Shown piece by piece: positions 1 to 10,434 of a stretch of 54,848 nucleotides of DNA (positions are counted from its first letter, which is position 1; every line of letters starts with the position of its first letter). The stretch lies in assembly GCA_003427395.1 (NCBI GenBank), contig BFEA01000114.1, positions 318,995 through 373,842 of the forward strand. The letters are read 5' to 3'. The DNA comes from Chara braunii. Lineage: Eukaryota; Streptophyta; Charophyceae; Charales; Characeae. Below the pieces are notes generated by a model. The model was given only the letters and a program-made list of their open reading frames with translations, made no database searches and was not told where the DNA came from. The translations under genes and the position numbers were made by a program.

Positions 1-208
1 CCTAATGGGGCCTTAGACTTTGATGGGCAAGTAGAGGCACACATTGAAGTGGAAACCTCCTGTTTGAAGGACCCAACAACAGAGGCTAAAGTAGGGCCCC
101 ACCTACTAGGTAGCTGTTCAGAGACCGCGTGTAATGAGGTTTCTTTAGATGGATCCCACCCAGACGTAGACAATTAGCTGATCGCTTGAGGCAAGGTCGG
201 GGCTCAAA

Positions 209-679
209 ATGAAGAAGGAAACAAAAGGGCAACTAGTTTTGGGAGATGTAGAGGTAAGCGGGACGAGAGTAGACGTAATAGTTGACAAAGGGTCCACGCG
301 TAGCTACATTAGTAAAAGAGGTTTAAAGAAATTGACAATGTATGCTGGCATGAAAGCACGGAAATTGGATGAACTGGTAGTGACCAAGCTGGCAGACAAT
401 TGCGAGATGAGAGTATGAGAGTACGTCAAGGGATCGAGACATACTTCATATTGGACCGGGGGGAAGAAGGTAGCTAGAGTTTTGCGCTCTCTGACCCTTT
501 TAGTGGAAGAAAATCTACCCCTGGACTTAATATTAGGGATGGATTGGGGAAAAACTACACAACTTGGTGTAAAGATAGGCCAGCTAAAATGCTGGTTGCT
601 AAGTCATAAAAGAGGGAAGAAGAAAATGCGGTTGTTCCATGAATCTGAAGTCGAATCCTCTTTGTCCTTTGTTGGATGA
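209..679 (+). pseudogene. Element A: retroviral-type aspartic protease remnant
   Basis: Two open pieces in the same frame (209-418 and 482-679), with a stop and disrupted bases between them, cover the aspartic protease fold. The first piece carries DKGSTRSYIS, where the catalytic triad of the family (DSG or DTG followed by A/S-T) has become DKGST, so the key serine or threonine is lost. The second piece ends with the family's second hydrophobic signature, LDLILGMDWG. The same two blocks are [10 protein letters not shown] and DIVLGMDWG in element C, which fixes the identity. The protease would process the Gag-Pol polyprotein inside the virus-like particle. The changed active site and the stops make it nonfunctional. 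Confidence 0.8.
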
Positions 680-968
680 ATTCCCTTGCATTCGCTGGGC
701 ACGTGGTCAAAGAAGATATAGTTGACCAAGTATTTATTTGCCTATGTGAGACAGACTACTGAAGTCAAGAAAGAAGAGGGGAAAAAACACTACCCTAAGT
801 ATAGATCTTGTTAGAAGAATCGATTGATGTGGGACAAACCCCAACGAGTGTAGTAGAGAAGGAGGTCAAACATCGAATCAAAATTTAATTAGATAGTAAG
901 ACTCCCAAGGGCCCCACGTGTAGAACGTTTTCCAAGGAACTGGATGAGTAGCGCAAGCAGGTAGACGA

Positions 969-1463
969 TTGTTTAAGAATGGGTGTCTAAAACCTAGCTT
1001 ATCGTCATGCGGCACGCTAGTCTGTTTACTGTCTAAGAAGGAGGGCGAAATCAAAATGTTTATTGATTATAGGGGTCTAAACATTATGATTGTCAAGAAC
1101 ACAGAACCATTGTCTAAGTATTTCTCGAAGATTGGCGTGAAATCGTGGTACCACCAGATAGAGCTACAACCCGAGGATCAACACAAGACAACCTCTAGGA
1201 CTCCATATGCATTCATGGTCACGCCATTTGGGTCGATGAGTACCCCTACCACATTTCAGAGATGCATGAACGAACTATTTAGGGGATGGTTAGATAAGTT
1301 CGTTGTTGTTTGCTTGGACGATATTTTAATGTTTAGTAAATCATTAGAAGACCATCAGAAACACCTTCACTTGATTTTGAACAAGCTACGGGAAGCTAAG
1401 TTCAGATTAAACCGAAGAAATGTGAATGAGTCAAGTAGTAGATTTTGTACCTTGGACGTGTAG
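969..1463 (+). pseudogene. Element A: reverse transcriptase remnant
   Basis: The 164-residue open stretch contains the Gypsy RT landmarks in order: FIDYRGLN, then the PFGSMSTPTTFQ block, then [11 protein letters not shown] with the two catalytic aspartates of the YxDD box (Y changed to C). About 20 residues around the first catalytic aspartate (the IDLKS block of element C) are shortened and altered to IGVKSWYHQ, so the first metal-binding Asp is missing. The frame breaks at 1461-1463, and the thumb and connection continue in other frames to about 1600. RT would copy the element RNA into cDNA in the cytoplasm. This copy cannot be active. Confidence 0.85.
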
Positions 1464-1639
1464 TTGATGGAAATGAAGTCAGACCGAAAGACACTAAGAT
1501 AGCAGCAATTAGAGATTGGTTGTTCTCACATACATTGACGGAACTACGTTTGTTCTTCGGACTGACCAATTACATAGGAAGTTTTCAAGAAACTTCATAT
1601 TTATATTATGAAGATTGTTGAGAAAGAAAATTGTTTGGA

Positions 1640-2690
1640 ATTGGGATAAGGATTACACTTCAACATTTCAAAAACTGAAGAAGTGCTTAATCGAGTACAT
1701 GATCATGAACATAGTTTATCCGTATCTTTCTTTTATCATGACTACTAACGCGATTTAATATAGTATCGACGCTATATTTCAATAAATTGACAAACAGGGA
1801 TGTAGGCTCGTTGAATGTATGTCTCGTAGGTTGCCCTGTGAGAAGGTTACTGCCTCAACCTACGAGTGTTAACTCATTGGCGACACTTTCTATTGGGAAG
1901 ACCTTTCAGACTGTAGGCAAACCATGAAACACTTCACTGGTTGAAAACTCAAGCTTGTATGTCCAAAGTTAGCTAGATGAACCATGGAGATCGACGAGTT
2001 TGACTTTGAATTGAAACCAGTCAAAGGTAAGTATAACGTTGTCGCAAATCCGCCGAGTAGGCGGGCAAATTTCTTTGGTGTGATAGCAACTTACCTACAT
2101 GCAGATGCATAATTGCAGCAAAAGATTAGAGATACCAATGTTGATGACAAAGTTTATAATGAGATCATAAAGAAAGTGAACATTGCATCAAACTAAGTTA
2201 TTAATTATTCGATGGTCGATGAACTTTTGTTTGAGGAGATAGTTGTCCATGATCGATTAGGTATCCCAAACAATGAAGAAATTTGTAGTCTGATCTTGGG
2301 GAAGTGTCATGACTCCGAGGGCCACTACGGGTGGAGGAAGACATATGCTAACCTCCTATAGTCCCAAGGATGTGAAGTGTGCCAGCAATACAAGAATTCA
2401 ATGCAGTCCCACCTAGTACTCTTGAAATCGTTGCCTATGCTGTTGGGCCTAGAAGACTCCGACTTTATGGACACTAAAGTTAAGAGTAGAAGCGGCATGA
2501 GTCAGATTATGGTTATTGTAGACAGGTTTAATAAATTTGAAGTTGTTTATTCTGTTGCCGTTAGCTGCAAAAACAAACTTAGTCGTTCGCGAATTTTTCA
2601 ATTATTGGGTCAAAGATTACAAGCATCCTTCTACGATAGTTAGTGATCAAGATACTAGGTTTCTGGCGAGCGCTGGAAAATTTGGAAATA
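1640..2690 (+). pseudogene. Element A: RNase H and integrase remnants
   Basis: Past the RT, broken frames show the RNase H end (the stretch near 2000-2070 translates close to FELKPVKGKYNVV, as in element C) and the integrase. Near 2290-2400 lies the H2C2 zinc finger, ending CEVCQQYKNS. Near 2455-2560 lies the start of the integrase core, with DFMDTKVKSR and VIVDRFNKF. The second half of the DDE core is barely traceable to about 2690 and the C-terminal part is absent. Between 1740 and 2240 several stops interrupt the frame. Integrase would insert the cDNA into the chromosome; this one is dead. Confidence 0.72.
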
Positions 2691-2699
2691 GCTAATGCA

Positions 2700-4250
2700 A
2701 GTTTATGAATCTAAGCGAACTATAATTCCATATTTTTCAGTGCTCTTCCCCGTACTATAATGTCCTTCGTCTAGGAGCTCGTCATGCAGATCACAACAAC
2801 TTGTTACGGAGATGTACGAAGTATGGGATCCAGGTGATGTGTCGCTGCTCCAGCCTCATATTTAGCCTAACCAGCAAGTTTGTCACGGCAATGTGCGCCG
2901 AGGTGGAATCCATGCATATTATTCACCCACCTCGGAGGAAAATTGTTGAACACCCGCAGTCGTCGCTTCGCCTCATCTTTCTCCCCCTCCCTGTTCATCG
3001 ACCTGATCATCATCACTCCACGGGGCCCTACGGCGAGCAAGTTTACGATAGATCTAGCATTGCATAACTATTTGTCGGCAGACAGGATGGAGCCTTGACC
3101 TCCTCCAAATCCGTCACGATATTGTTCGCTATGCAAACCACTATGTCCATGGCGGCGGTCCGATTGTGTGAAGGCCACAACACCTTAATAGGCTCAGGCA
3201 AGTCCTCAACATGTCGGGTGAGGTCCTTCCATGGCTCGACATGGATAAACGGATTGCAAGAAGTTCCTCTTGAAGACCTGCCATTGCGATGAGAACAATT
3301 TTGTGATGGTGTTTCGCCTCATCCTTTAATGCGGCCATTGTTTCATTCCCCTCCTTCCCTCCCTCCCCTTCCCCACAATCGTTGTCGCATTCTATGTATC
3401 CTGGTGTGCTTGTGTATGACCCGACATGTGTGTATCCACAAAACATGGCCCTTGTTGCCCCCTTGGCTAGTGAACGACGCCCTTTAACCTCGTGTGGTCG
3501 CCCCGTCCACCACCCTCCTCATCGTCGTCACATTGATGATGTCATCATCGCCCCTTGCCACAACCTCCCCTCCCTCGTCATGACGTGGATCCATGGTTCC
3601 TTGTAGTCACTAAAAGACACCCATTCCCTGACTTGAAATGGCAGCCGCAATGAATAGGTTCCCCTGGAAACCCGTGGTCGCAGAACAGACATTTCAACAT
3701 GCAATTCCCATGAAACTTCTCGTCGAGATCGTGACTGATACGAATGTACTTGTAAACGCAACAATTTTTTTGGTTCTTTTATTGCTCGTCCTCACAGGCG
3801 TCTTCGACCAACCGAGCCCTACGAAATGGAACCAAACAAAACCCCCGCCCCACACAGACCTGGTGTGGCACGGGCCACGTCCCCACTTAGCCCCACGAAC
3901 CTGGAACCGACCCCACTCGGTCCGTGTGTCCCTCGTCGATCCTCGCGTTCAGTTGCATTCTGAAGATTTGAACACCCATTCAAATTATTGAAAGTGTGTT
4001 TAAAAATTGGACGTGCTCGTTCAATTTTTAGTCGCAGGGTGTCCATCGTGACTAAAAAACGTTGCCAACCCTGTGCGTTCCGCCACATGGTCTGCTCATC
4101 GTCGTGTTCTCCAAATGCTCCTTTGTGTCGCGTTTCTTCATTAACCACTTTCTCCCACTTTGTGGCCTCTGGTGACACAACCGCCGCGAAGCGTTCATCT
4201 TTCCCACCCACCCTAGGGTGGGGTGGTGTCGGCTCTATTTTTTTCTTGGC
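2700..4250. other. No recognisable gene; pyrimidine-rich spacer
   Basis: Short overlapping open frames occur on both strands, but none has a recognisable domain and they conflict with one another. A pyrimidine-rich tract lies at 3340-3380. I see no splice-bounded exon, RNA gene or terminal repeat that I can defend. A 30-nt perfect hairpin at 4001-4030 is listed separately. Confidence 0.5.
4001..4030. repeat. Short hairpin, 13-bp stem
   Basis: TAAAAATTGGACG, a TGCT loop, then CGTTCAATTTTTA pair over 13 positions with one G-T wobble. It sits in unannotated sequence about 240 bases before the mitochondrial tRNA block. It could be a remnant of a small inverted-repeat element. No function can be read from it. 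Confidence 0.6.
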
Positions 4251-4273
4251 CAGGCAGCGAAGGAAGCTGACGA

Positions 4274-4344
4274 ACGAAAAAAGGGATTTGAACCCTCAAC
4301 CTTAGCCTTGGCAAGGCTATACTCTACCATTAAGTTATTTCCGC
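4274..4344 (-). tRNA. trnG-GCC: Mitochondrial-type tRNA-Gly(GCC), nuclear copy (NUMT)
   Basis: Read on the minus strand, the sequence folds as a tRNA. The acceptor begins GCGGAAA, the D arm is TTAATGGTAGAG, the anticodon loop contains GCC between AGCCT and AGGCT arms, and the T arm is GAGGGTTCAAATCCCTT. The anticodon and overall sequence match plant mitochondrial trnG-GCC as I know it. The 3' side of the acceptor stem reads TTTTCGT where TTTCCGC would pair, so two transitions weaken the stem. It lies next to three other organelle-type tRNAs, which argues for a mitochondrial fragment inserted in the nucleus rather than a working nuclear gene. Whether any transcript is made is unknown. Confidence 0.82.
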
Positions 4345-4455
4345 CATCAATCCACTTTGTGGTGCGCTCGCCGTGAGATGAGAGGCTGAAGGAAAGAAAA
4401 TCAAATAAAAGAAAAGAAAGCGTTCCTCCGAGCGCGGCTCGCTAGCAGAGCAGAG

Positions 4456-4525
4456 TGGGCCTAAGTAGATTTGAACTACTGACTTTACACTTATTTGGCG
4501 TATACTCTAACCGAGTTATAGGCCC
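4456..4525 (-). pseudogene. trnI-GAU: Mitochondrial-type tRNA-Ile (GAU-derived) pseudogene (NUMT)
   Basis: On the minus strand the acceptor arms GGGCCTA and TAGGCCC pair fully, and the T arm TCAGTAGTTCAAATCTACT is intact. The anticodon stem TACGC/GTGTA is preserved, but the loop reads CAAATAA. In the family it reads CTGATAA, so the invariant U33 and the first anticodon base of GAU have both changed. That makes the copy nonfunctional as Ile(GAU). A single base separates it from the next tRNA at 4527, as expected of compact organelle tRNA clusters. Confidence 0.78.
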
Positions 4526-4526
4526 A

Positions 4527-4597
4527 TGCTTGGAAAGACTTGAACTCTCAACCCCGAAATCCGTAGTTTGGTGCTCTATCCATTTGAGCTACAAGCA
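4527..4597 (-). tRNA. trnR-ACG: Mitochondrial-type tRNA-Arg(ACG), nuclear copy (NUMT)
   Basis: The minus strand gives acceptor TGCTTGT with 3' partner CCAAGCA, D arm AGCTCAAATGGATAGAGC, anticodon loop CTACGGA (anticodon ACG) and T arm TTGAGAGTTCAAGTCTTTCC. One A-C mismatch is present in the anticodon stem. An organelle tRNA-Arg(ACG) of this type is present in algal and bryophyte mitochondria and generally lost from seed-plant mitochondria, which helps to place the organism. It belongs to the same inserted fragment as the neighbouring tRNAs. Confidence 0.8.
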
Positions 4598-4606
4598 CAT
4601 TCATTC

Positions 4607-4660
4607 GTCCCTTTTGTCTAGGGGTATAGGACATCGCTTTTTCATGGCGAAGACACGGGT
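4607..4660 (+). pseudogene. trnE-UUC: Truncated mitochondrial-type tRNA-Glu(UUC) (NUMT edge)
   Basis: The plus strand starts as trnE with GTCCCTTTTGTCTAGGGG, then TAGGACATCGC, and anticodon loop TTTTCAT (anticodon UUC). It stops after GACACGGGT at 4660, before the T loop and 3' acceptor strand. From 4661 the sequence belongs to an LTR-like repeat also found at 12700-13889. The cut therefore marks the end of the mitochondrial fragment or the point where the repeat broke it. It faces opposite to the Gly, Ile and Arg copies. Confidence 0.82.
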
Positions 4661-6684
4661 GTGGAGCAAAAACCCTTACAAGGGTATCTCTTCAAGATCT
4701 TTAGTGTTTGACGCAGTCCGACCATTTATTGAAAATCTCTTGAATAAAATGATATGGCGAGGTTGGGATCCTTGTCGAAAGTTATTCATACCAGACCTAT
4801 GACTAAGAGGCAAAATGTTTTTCAACTTTTAGTCAGAACGCCTTGGCATTCGGAAATGATAGTTGACGATTGATGCAGCGATTGTCGACGCAGTCACCAG
4901 GTTCACAAATGGTCGCAATAATTTAACGATGTCAAAAGTTGCTTAAATAGGTTGTACATAATTAATATAACCTAGACATCTAGTGATCATGTCGACGGGC
5001 CACTTGAAAATTAGGCGCTGTGTCACAAGGATCACGAGATGTGATTTGCGGGGTATATCGAGTGTGCGACTTTCTTTTTTCTGCGTCACAGCAGGGACGT
5101 TGCATAGGAATGGTGGATCGTCGCACTGGTTGATAGTACGAGGACGTGAGGCCGCAGGGGTGGTGGTTTTAAGCCTATCCTATTTAAAATACTGATCCGC
5201 AGCTTACCAGTCGCACGAGTTAGACCTCAATGGAAAAAACAAATGGTCGCGTCAGGTACGTGACCGCGACGCAGAAGGAACAGGCCAACCTTGTCAAATA
5301 CTAGGGCAAACGAGGCATGCTATGCAACAGATGGGCGGGCCGCTGGGAGATGGCTCTTCGTATAGAAGGGTTACTCCTACGTCTTTCAAAGCAGGAGTTG
5401 GCCCAGTAGGTAACACAACACTCTGCCACGCTGCAGATACGGAGAGTTGGTGCCTTAAGAAGTCGAGTCCATTTGGGAATACACTTTTGGAGTGGAATGC
5501 ACGTAGGTGCTACTCTCGTGGGGAAGGTCCAAGCCATAAGAAGCGCGGACCCAAAATGAATAGACGAAGGGCACCTTCGGGTTCAATCGCCATACATTGA
5601 TAATCAGCCAGCTGCAACGTGCGGATGCATCCTAGATGCGCAAGATGTTTGAAGGCATGGCTCGAGGAAGACGATGTACGTGCGTGTGAGTCATGTTTGT
5701 ATGACATTGTTTCGACCACAATGGACATGAGGTCATCGAGACATACCGACGTGCTTACCCATCCATCAAGCGTTAAGTTTTTTTCTGAAGAATTTCCAAC
5801 TCGTCTGTCTGCGGGTTGTCGTCGCCTAGGAAAAGGCGAAATTGACGTATTTTCGATCACCTAGGGAGTGGGAAAGAATGATTTTGACAGATCGTCTCAT
5901 CTAGGTCGGCTCCACGTCGGCTTGGCGTTCTTTCCGAAGCTACCTGAGCCGCTATCAGACGATTCGATCTGAAGTGTATTGATTTTTTTAGGGATGGCAT
6001 GTTCCCGAAAATATTGTTCGTTGATGGTACGGATGTGCGATAGTTGTAAAAAGTCAATCTATTTCAATGTAATTAAAGTTTAGTTCTCATGATAACTTTC
6101 TTTTGAATCGTAGCAAAGAGCCTATAATTTTTTATTGGTTTCATGCTTGGTTGAGACCATCTTAGTCGACCGACGTTTGTTTCGTACTTAGAACGTGAGC
6201 ACTCCAAAGAATGAACGGCATTCGGGGTCAAATGTCGTTCTAACCACACATGATAATTCTGCAGCCAAACAAGCAAACACCCTCGACTGACGTTCGAGGT
6301 CAAACGGTGTTCTAACTATGTCTGTGTCTATTGTAGCGAGACGATAAAATGCCCCCGACTGACCTACCTCTGCAATTGCATCTAAGAGCTTTCGTACGTG
6401 GGCCAATAGCTCGGTACAGATACATCTCTAAGGGTGGTGACAATCTCTTAGAGAAGGTAAGTTGTGCCATGCGGGAACCAATCATGTCGCAGAGACCGCA
6501 AAAGGTATGGCTGACTTACTGGATAAAGCGGTGGGATGACAACGGGACCCCGTATGCCTTGGTGGCTCATGAGAGGACTTACGAGTTAAGTTGAAGTTGA
6601 CAACAATTTTTTTATACTCTTGCGTGATGCGGTCAGGGGGGGCTCTCGCCTTTGGCTAAAAGGCGGGAACCGATGTGCTCGACA
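4661..6684 (+). mobile_element. 5' LTR-like copy of element B (truncated on its left)
   Basis: Blocks of this stretch recur in the same order at 12700-13889. These include the ACCCTTA..AAG start, TTGCTTAAATAGG, CTATTTCAATGTA, CTAAAAGCTTTCGTACGTGGG-like and the end GTGCTCGACA. The downstream edge is followed by a primer-binding-site-like sequence. Relative to the other copy it contains about 735 extra bases (roughly 5308-6045), so one copy has gained an insertion or the other a deletion. About 100 bases present at the left of the 3' copy are missing here, where the mitochondrial tRNA fragment abuts. Divergence between copies is large, so the insertion is old. Confidence 0.68.
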
Positions 6685-6686
6685 GG

Positions 6687-6699
6687 TGGCGATGTTGCC
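6687..6699 (+). promoter_or_regulatory. Element B: candidate primer-binding site
   Basis: TGGCGATGTTGCC begins two bases after the 5' LTR end at 6684. It resembles the TGGCGCCGTTGCC primer-binding sequence common in plant LTR elements, differing at two positions. The position is exactly where a primer-binding site is expected. The match is imperfect, so I treat it as probable. Confidence 0.5.
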
Positions 6700-7049
6700 T
6701 CACAACAACTATATTTGTCCTTAGTGGAACCACACTCGGGTATTTTATTTTGATAATTCATCTTCTAATTCAAATTAATCTCTCTTGAAAATAGACACGG
6801 TGATGGACCATCGTTAGACTCACCTTCAAAAGGATAGTTTCATTTTTGATTAGCGCTACTTCCTTATGGGGGGAGGTACGAATTGATTACTTTTGAAAAT
6901 TCAACCTGCCTCTTTAACACAATAGGAAAATTCGATTTAATTGTATAGTAACAATAATTTATAGTTTGATATTTGATTGACCTAACGAGTCATTTCGACT
7001 TTCTACCTTTGTGCGTTATCGATTGTAGGTCAAATTCTCTTCTAATAAG

Positions 7050-7900
7050 ATGGTTAAAGGTAGCGGATCGAGCGGTGGTCCTCACGACACATTTGAGAAG
7101 TTCATCGAAATGCTCGGAAAGAAGATGAAAAGGGAAGCTACTGCTCTAAAGATCAATGTTTTAATTTTTTATGGAGATAATGTTAAAATTTGTTTTTTAG
7201 TATTTGAGCAGTTGGTTGTCGCTCATAAGTCGGATGAGTAGACAATGTTTAAAAGGGTGATGGCATAGGTATATATAGACGTGTGTGATGAGGTAGCAAA
7301 GTTAGTTTCATAATCCAAAGATTGAAATGATTTTTGATCAGTCGATGAGAATTTCACTCGTTATGATATTTGCAATGTATGACGGGATAAATACCCTACA
7401 TCTAGAAAGTTCCTCGTTGTGTTTGAACGAGTTGCTCATATAGTTTCAGACCTCTCAGACATTGATAATAACAAGATGTTCCTTGCTAACTTTTCAGAGG
7501 TAGAAATTTGAGTTTTATTGAAGGTGTCGGATCTTCTTTCGTTTTTTAAAAGATCCGAGAGAATGCCTTAAAAGATGGTTTTGATTAGGTTATCCGTCGA
7601 GACTTGAAAAACATGCGTCAAAAGTTAGCTTCTGACAGTGATACTAATCAAGGGAACGAAGTGAGGAGTAAATTTTGAAAGAGCTTCTTCAGAGTCTTTT
7701 AAGGATATGATAGAGAAGATTTTGTAAAGGCAACCATAGAGAGGTCGTCGAGGGAACAATATAATAGGAAGGGGGAAACACATAGTTGACGATTCATTCA
7801 AAAATGTAAGGTGGAGATAAAAGGAAGTTCAACCTGATCTCCAAAATGCATCGAAATTCGCTAATGTTAAGAAAGTGGCTAAAGGTAATTATGACAATCA
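7050..7900 (+). pseudogene. Element B: gag remnant
   Basis: The first 63 codons are open (7050-7241) and read like the start of a Gypsy capsid region, with the sequence VLIFYGDNVKICFLVFEQL in the place where family members have a conserved F-D-G-x-N-V and L-x-x-F-E pair. Past the stop at 7239 the frame continues to be protein-like to about 7650 but is broken by many stops, for example before YIDVCDEVAKLVS and FLVVFERVAHIVSDLSD. A Cys/His-containing stretch near 7900-7950 might be the nucleocapsid knuckle. No protease or RT of this element is recognisable downstream. Gag would form the virus-like particle; this copy cannot. Confidence 0.6.
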
Positions 7901-8467
7901 TCGCTTTCGATGTACAAGCGGTTGTTGGAAGAAAGTGAGGTGTCACTATGTGGTTTAAAAAGACACTCCATGTTACTATCCATAGCGATGGTATAAGTAA
8001 GGCAGTTAGCAAAACCCTTCCCACCAAAAAGCAAGTAAGGCATGAAAGGGTTGTTTTGATAGATTTTATAGATGAGCGAGTCTATGATTTTATTGGATGA
8101 AAAAGGTTGTGGTAATATTGGTGTTATCTCTGACATCATTTTATTTTATTTTATCACGACTGATTGTATAAGGTCTACTGAGTCTCGGTTATCTATCTGC
8201 GTTTTAAGATGTATAGGTTCCAAGTAGATTTTTACTCCTCATTCATTGTTGGATATATGAAACAGAAGTGTGAAGTCATTCCTTAGGTAACGTGAGTTGT
8301 CAATTTCTCGTCTTGAGTTGAATGTATGGTGTTTGACATATGCATATATTTCCTTGTTCGTCTGGATAAGCGTACCACAACGAACGTCTTCGCGTCCCTT
8401 CGTATTCGCGCAAACGGCTTCGCGAACGTGTTCAAGAGATCATTTTTTTTCGTAATATGAGTCGGTG

Positions 8468-8560
8468 AAACTCCGACGAAACAGTTTGTCACAGCCCCTC
8501 GTTTGTTGTCCTCTTCTCTCTCTCTCTGCCTACGGTTTACCGGGCAGTTCTATTTGTGAC
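8468..8560 (+). repeat. Flanking unit F, copy 1
   Basis: A roughly 92-base unit beginning AAACTCCGACGAAACAG, with a CTCTCTCTCT stretch and TGCCTACGGTTTACC, ends at a (TA)n run. Nearly the same unit precedes the (TA)n run of the second element (9658-9748). Shortened copies occur at 10541-10589 and 10665-10713. It may be the duplicated landing site of the elements that follow, or part of a tandemly repeated unit. Confidence 0.75.
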
Positions 8561-8584
8561 GATATATATATACAGGGTCACCAG

Positions 8585-8628
8585 CCCGTACATACGGAGG
8601 TCCCCGGGCAGACCTCCGTACGTACGGG
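8585..8628 (+). repeat. Terminal hairpin of E1
   Basis: An 18-bp arm at 8585-8602 and its complement at 8611-8628 flank the 8-base loop CCCGGGCA, with one imperfect pair. The equivalent hairpin in E2 is at 9785-9828. It sits just inside the CAGGGTCACC terminus. Confidence 0.85.
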
Positions 8629-8864
8629 CGTTCGGGGTCCCGTATGGGGGTCCGAACCCCACGACGTTCGGCCCCCTCCAAGAATTATTTCGGGTTTTAA
8701 TTTTTTATTTTTTTTTTCTTGAGTTTTTTTTGGTGAGTTCTCTATGACCTGAGGTAGATGCCTATAAATTTTCAAGTCATTTGACTTAGTGAAATAAGAA
8801 TTAAAAATCGCCAAGGATAGAAGTATCAAAACGCGCTCGTCCACATTTTTTTTTCACTTTTTAC

Positions 8865-9140
8865 CTAGGCTACCAGAGTGATCCGGGGTCACTTGCCCGA
8901 CCGGGCCAAAATAATTAAAAAAAATAATAAAAAACATTTGCATTTTATTTTTTATTTTAAATATGGTGAAGACTTTCGATGTGACCCTGAGGCAAAAGTT
9001 GTTCAGTGTATTTTTCTGCATAACATAGTTCTTTTTCAGAATTTTTGTAATTTTTTTTTTTTTGTTTTTTTGCTGGGACCTTACGTGATCCTTGCACGGG
9101 CTGGCCACTCGGGACTCGGGCGGCCCGGCTGGTAGCCTAG
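8865..9140. mobile_element. 276-bp MITE with 12-bp TIRs and 8-bp target duplication, nested in E1
   Basis: The ends are CTAGGCTACCAG (8865-8876) and CTGGTAGCCTAG (9129-9140), exact inverted repeats. The 8 bases CTTTTTAC lie directly outside both ends (8857-8864 and 9141-9148). The related element E2 has the empty site: at about 10048-10066 it reads CACTTTTTACTTTTTG with a single CTTTTTAC. This is direct evidence of insertion. An 8-bp target duplication suggests the hAT superfamily. There is no transposase, so it is nonautonomous. The inside is A/T-rich with GC-rich ends. Confidence 0.88.
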
Positions 9141-9657
9141 CTTTTTACTTTTTGTTTTCACTTAAGTTTGGGGTTTATACAATTTTATTATTTTTTGAAA
9201 CTTTTTTAGTGGGTTTTTCATTATGTGAAGTACACATCTATAAATTTTCAGGGCATTTAGCTATGCCAAAAAAAAATAAAAAATCGCCAACGATGGCGGT
9301 GTTGAAAACGTGCTCGCGCACTCACTAAATTTAATTCTTTTTTTATTTTTTGTTTTTAATTATTAGTATTTGCTTTTTTTATTTTATTTTTATTTTAAAT
9401 TTGATAAAGAATTTGGATATAATACTCAGGCAAATATTGGTCGATTTATTTTTCTTCATAACATTTTTTTTTTCAGATTTTTTTTCTTTTTTTTTTTCTT
9501 TTTTTTTTTCGTTTTTTTTTTGTCTGCGTTCGGCCCAAACGGCCAAACGCATCCCCAAGGGGTCCCATACGTTCGGGCGTTCGGGTTCGGGCGTTCCGGT
9601 TCGGGCGTTCGGCCCGTCCCGAACGCCGGTTACCCTGTAAATATATATATATATATA

Positions 9658-9748
9658 AACTCCGACGAAACAGTTTGTCACAGCTCCTCGTTTGTTGTCC
9701 TCTTCTCTCTCTCTGCCTACGGTTTTACCGGGCAGTTCTGTTTGTGAC
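9658..9748 (+). repeat. Flanking unit F, copy 2
   Basis: Nearly identical to 8468-8560, ending in TGTGACGA followed by a TA run. It separates E1 from E2. Confidence 0.78.
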
Positions 9749-9772
9749 GATATATATATATATATATATATA

Positions 9773-10400
9773 CTGTGTCACCAGCCCGTACGTACGGAGG
9801 TCCCCGGGCAGACCTCCGTACGTGCGGGCGCTCAGGGTCCCGTACGGGGTCCGAACCCGACGGCGTTCAGCCCCCGCCAAAAATTATTTCGGGGCCGACA
9901 AATAGTTATTTTTTTATGAATTTTTTTTTTTGTGCGGTCTCTATGACGTGAGGTAGATGCCTGTAAATTTTCAAGTCATTTGGCTACGCCAAATAAGAAT
10001 TAAAAATTGCCAAAGATGGCGGTGTCAAAACGTGCTCGCCCACGTATTTTTTCACTTTTTACTTTTTGTTTTCACTTTAGTTCGGGGTCTAAAAAAATTT
10101 ATTATTTTTTAAAACTTTTTAGTGGGTTTTTGTATTATGTGAAGTACACATCTGTAAATTTTCAGGGCATCTAGCTATGCCAAACAAAAATGAAAAATTG
10201 CCAAAGATGGCGGTGTAGAAAACATGCTCGCGCACTCACTAAATTTAATTCTCTTTTTATTTTTATTTATTTTTATTATTAGTATTTGTTTTTCGTATTT
10301 TATTTTTATTTAGAATTTGGTAAGGAATTCGGATGTAATGCTCAGGCAAATCTTGTTTAATTAATTTTTCTCCATAAAATAACTTACTTTTCAGATTTTT

Positions 10401-10434
<34 letters not shown>

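Larger units (their letters stand above)
1..2690 (+). mobile_element. Decayed Ty3/Gypsy retrotransposon (element A), pol region only
   Basis: This is the wreck of a Gypsy pol polyprotein, in the usual order protease, reverse transcriptase, RNase H, integrase. Many stops and frame changes break it. Pieces read clearly against element C (14358-22731): the protease stretch near 209-680, the RT near 969-1463, RNase H near 1640-2070 and the integrase zinc-finger and core near 2240-2640. No LTR is visible at either end inside the window, and the left end runs off the window. The 3' end of integrase is lost at about 2690, where the match stops. It is a divergent relative of element C, not a copy of it, and is surely inactive. 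Confidence 0.88.
8573..9637 (+). mobile_element. (TA)n-flanked inverted-repeat element E1 (split by a MITE)
   Basis: The element begins CAGGGTCACC directly after a TATATATA run and ends GGTTACCCTG directly before another TA run, giving short terminal inverted repeats at both ends. At the left end, 8585-8628 folds as an 18-bp hairpin (CCCGTACATACGGAGGTC and its near-exact complement). The right end is built of GTTCGGGCG-like repeats. The interior is very A/T-rich, with long T runs and two related modules near 8733-8860 and 9150-9330. Without the 276-bp MITE and its duplicated 8 bases, it is about 781 bp, matching E2 and E4. No protein is encoded, so it is nonautonomous. The family resembles Micron-type elements of rice, which sit in TA microsatellites, but identity is not established. 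Confidence 0.75.

Noticed and set aside
4607-4660. Functional tRNA-Glu gene
   Set aside because: The T loop and 3' acceptor strand are missing.
8585-8628. Helitron 3' end hairpin
   Set aside because: There is no CTRR end or following AT host site, and both ends have matching inverted repeats with TA runs instead.
9350-9747. Phe-rich frames of about 100-125 codons
   Set aside because: They are translations of poly-T tracts inside E1 and not proteins.
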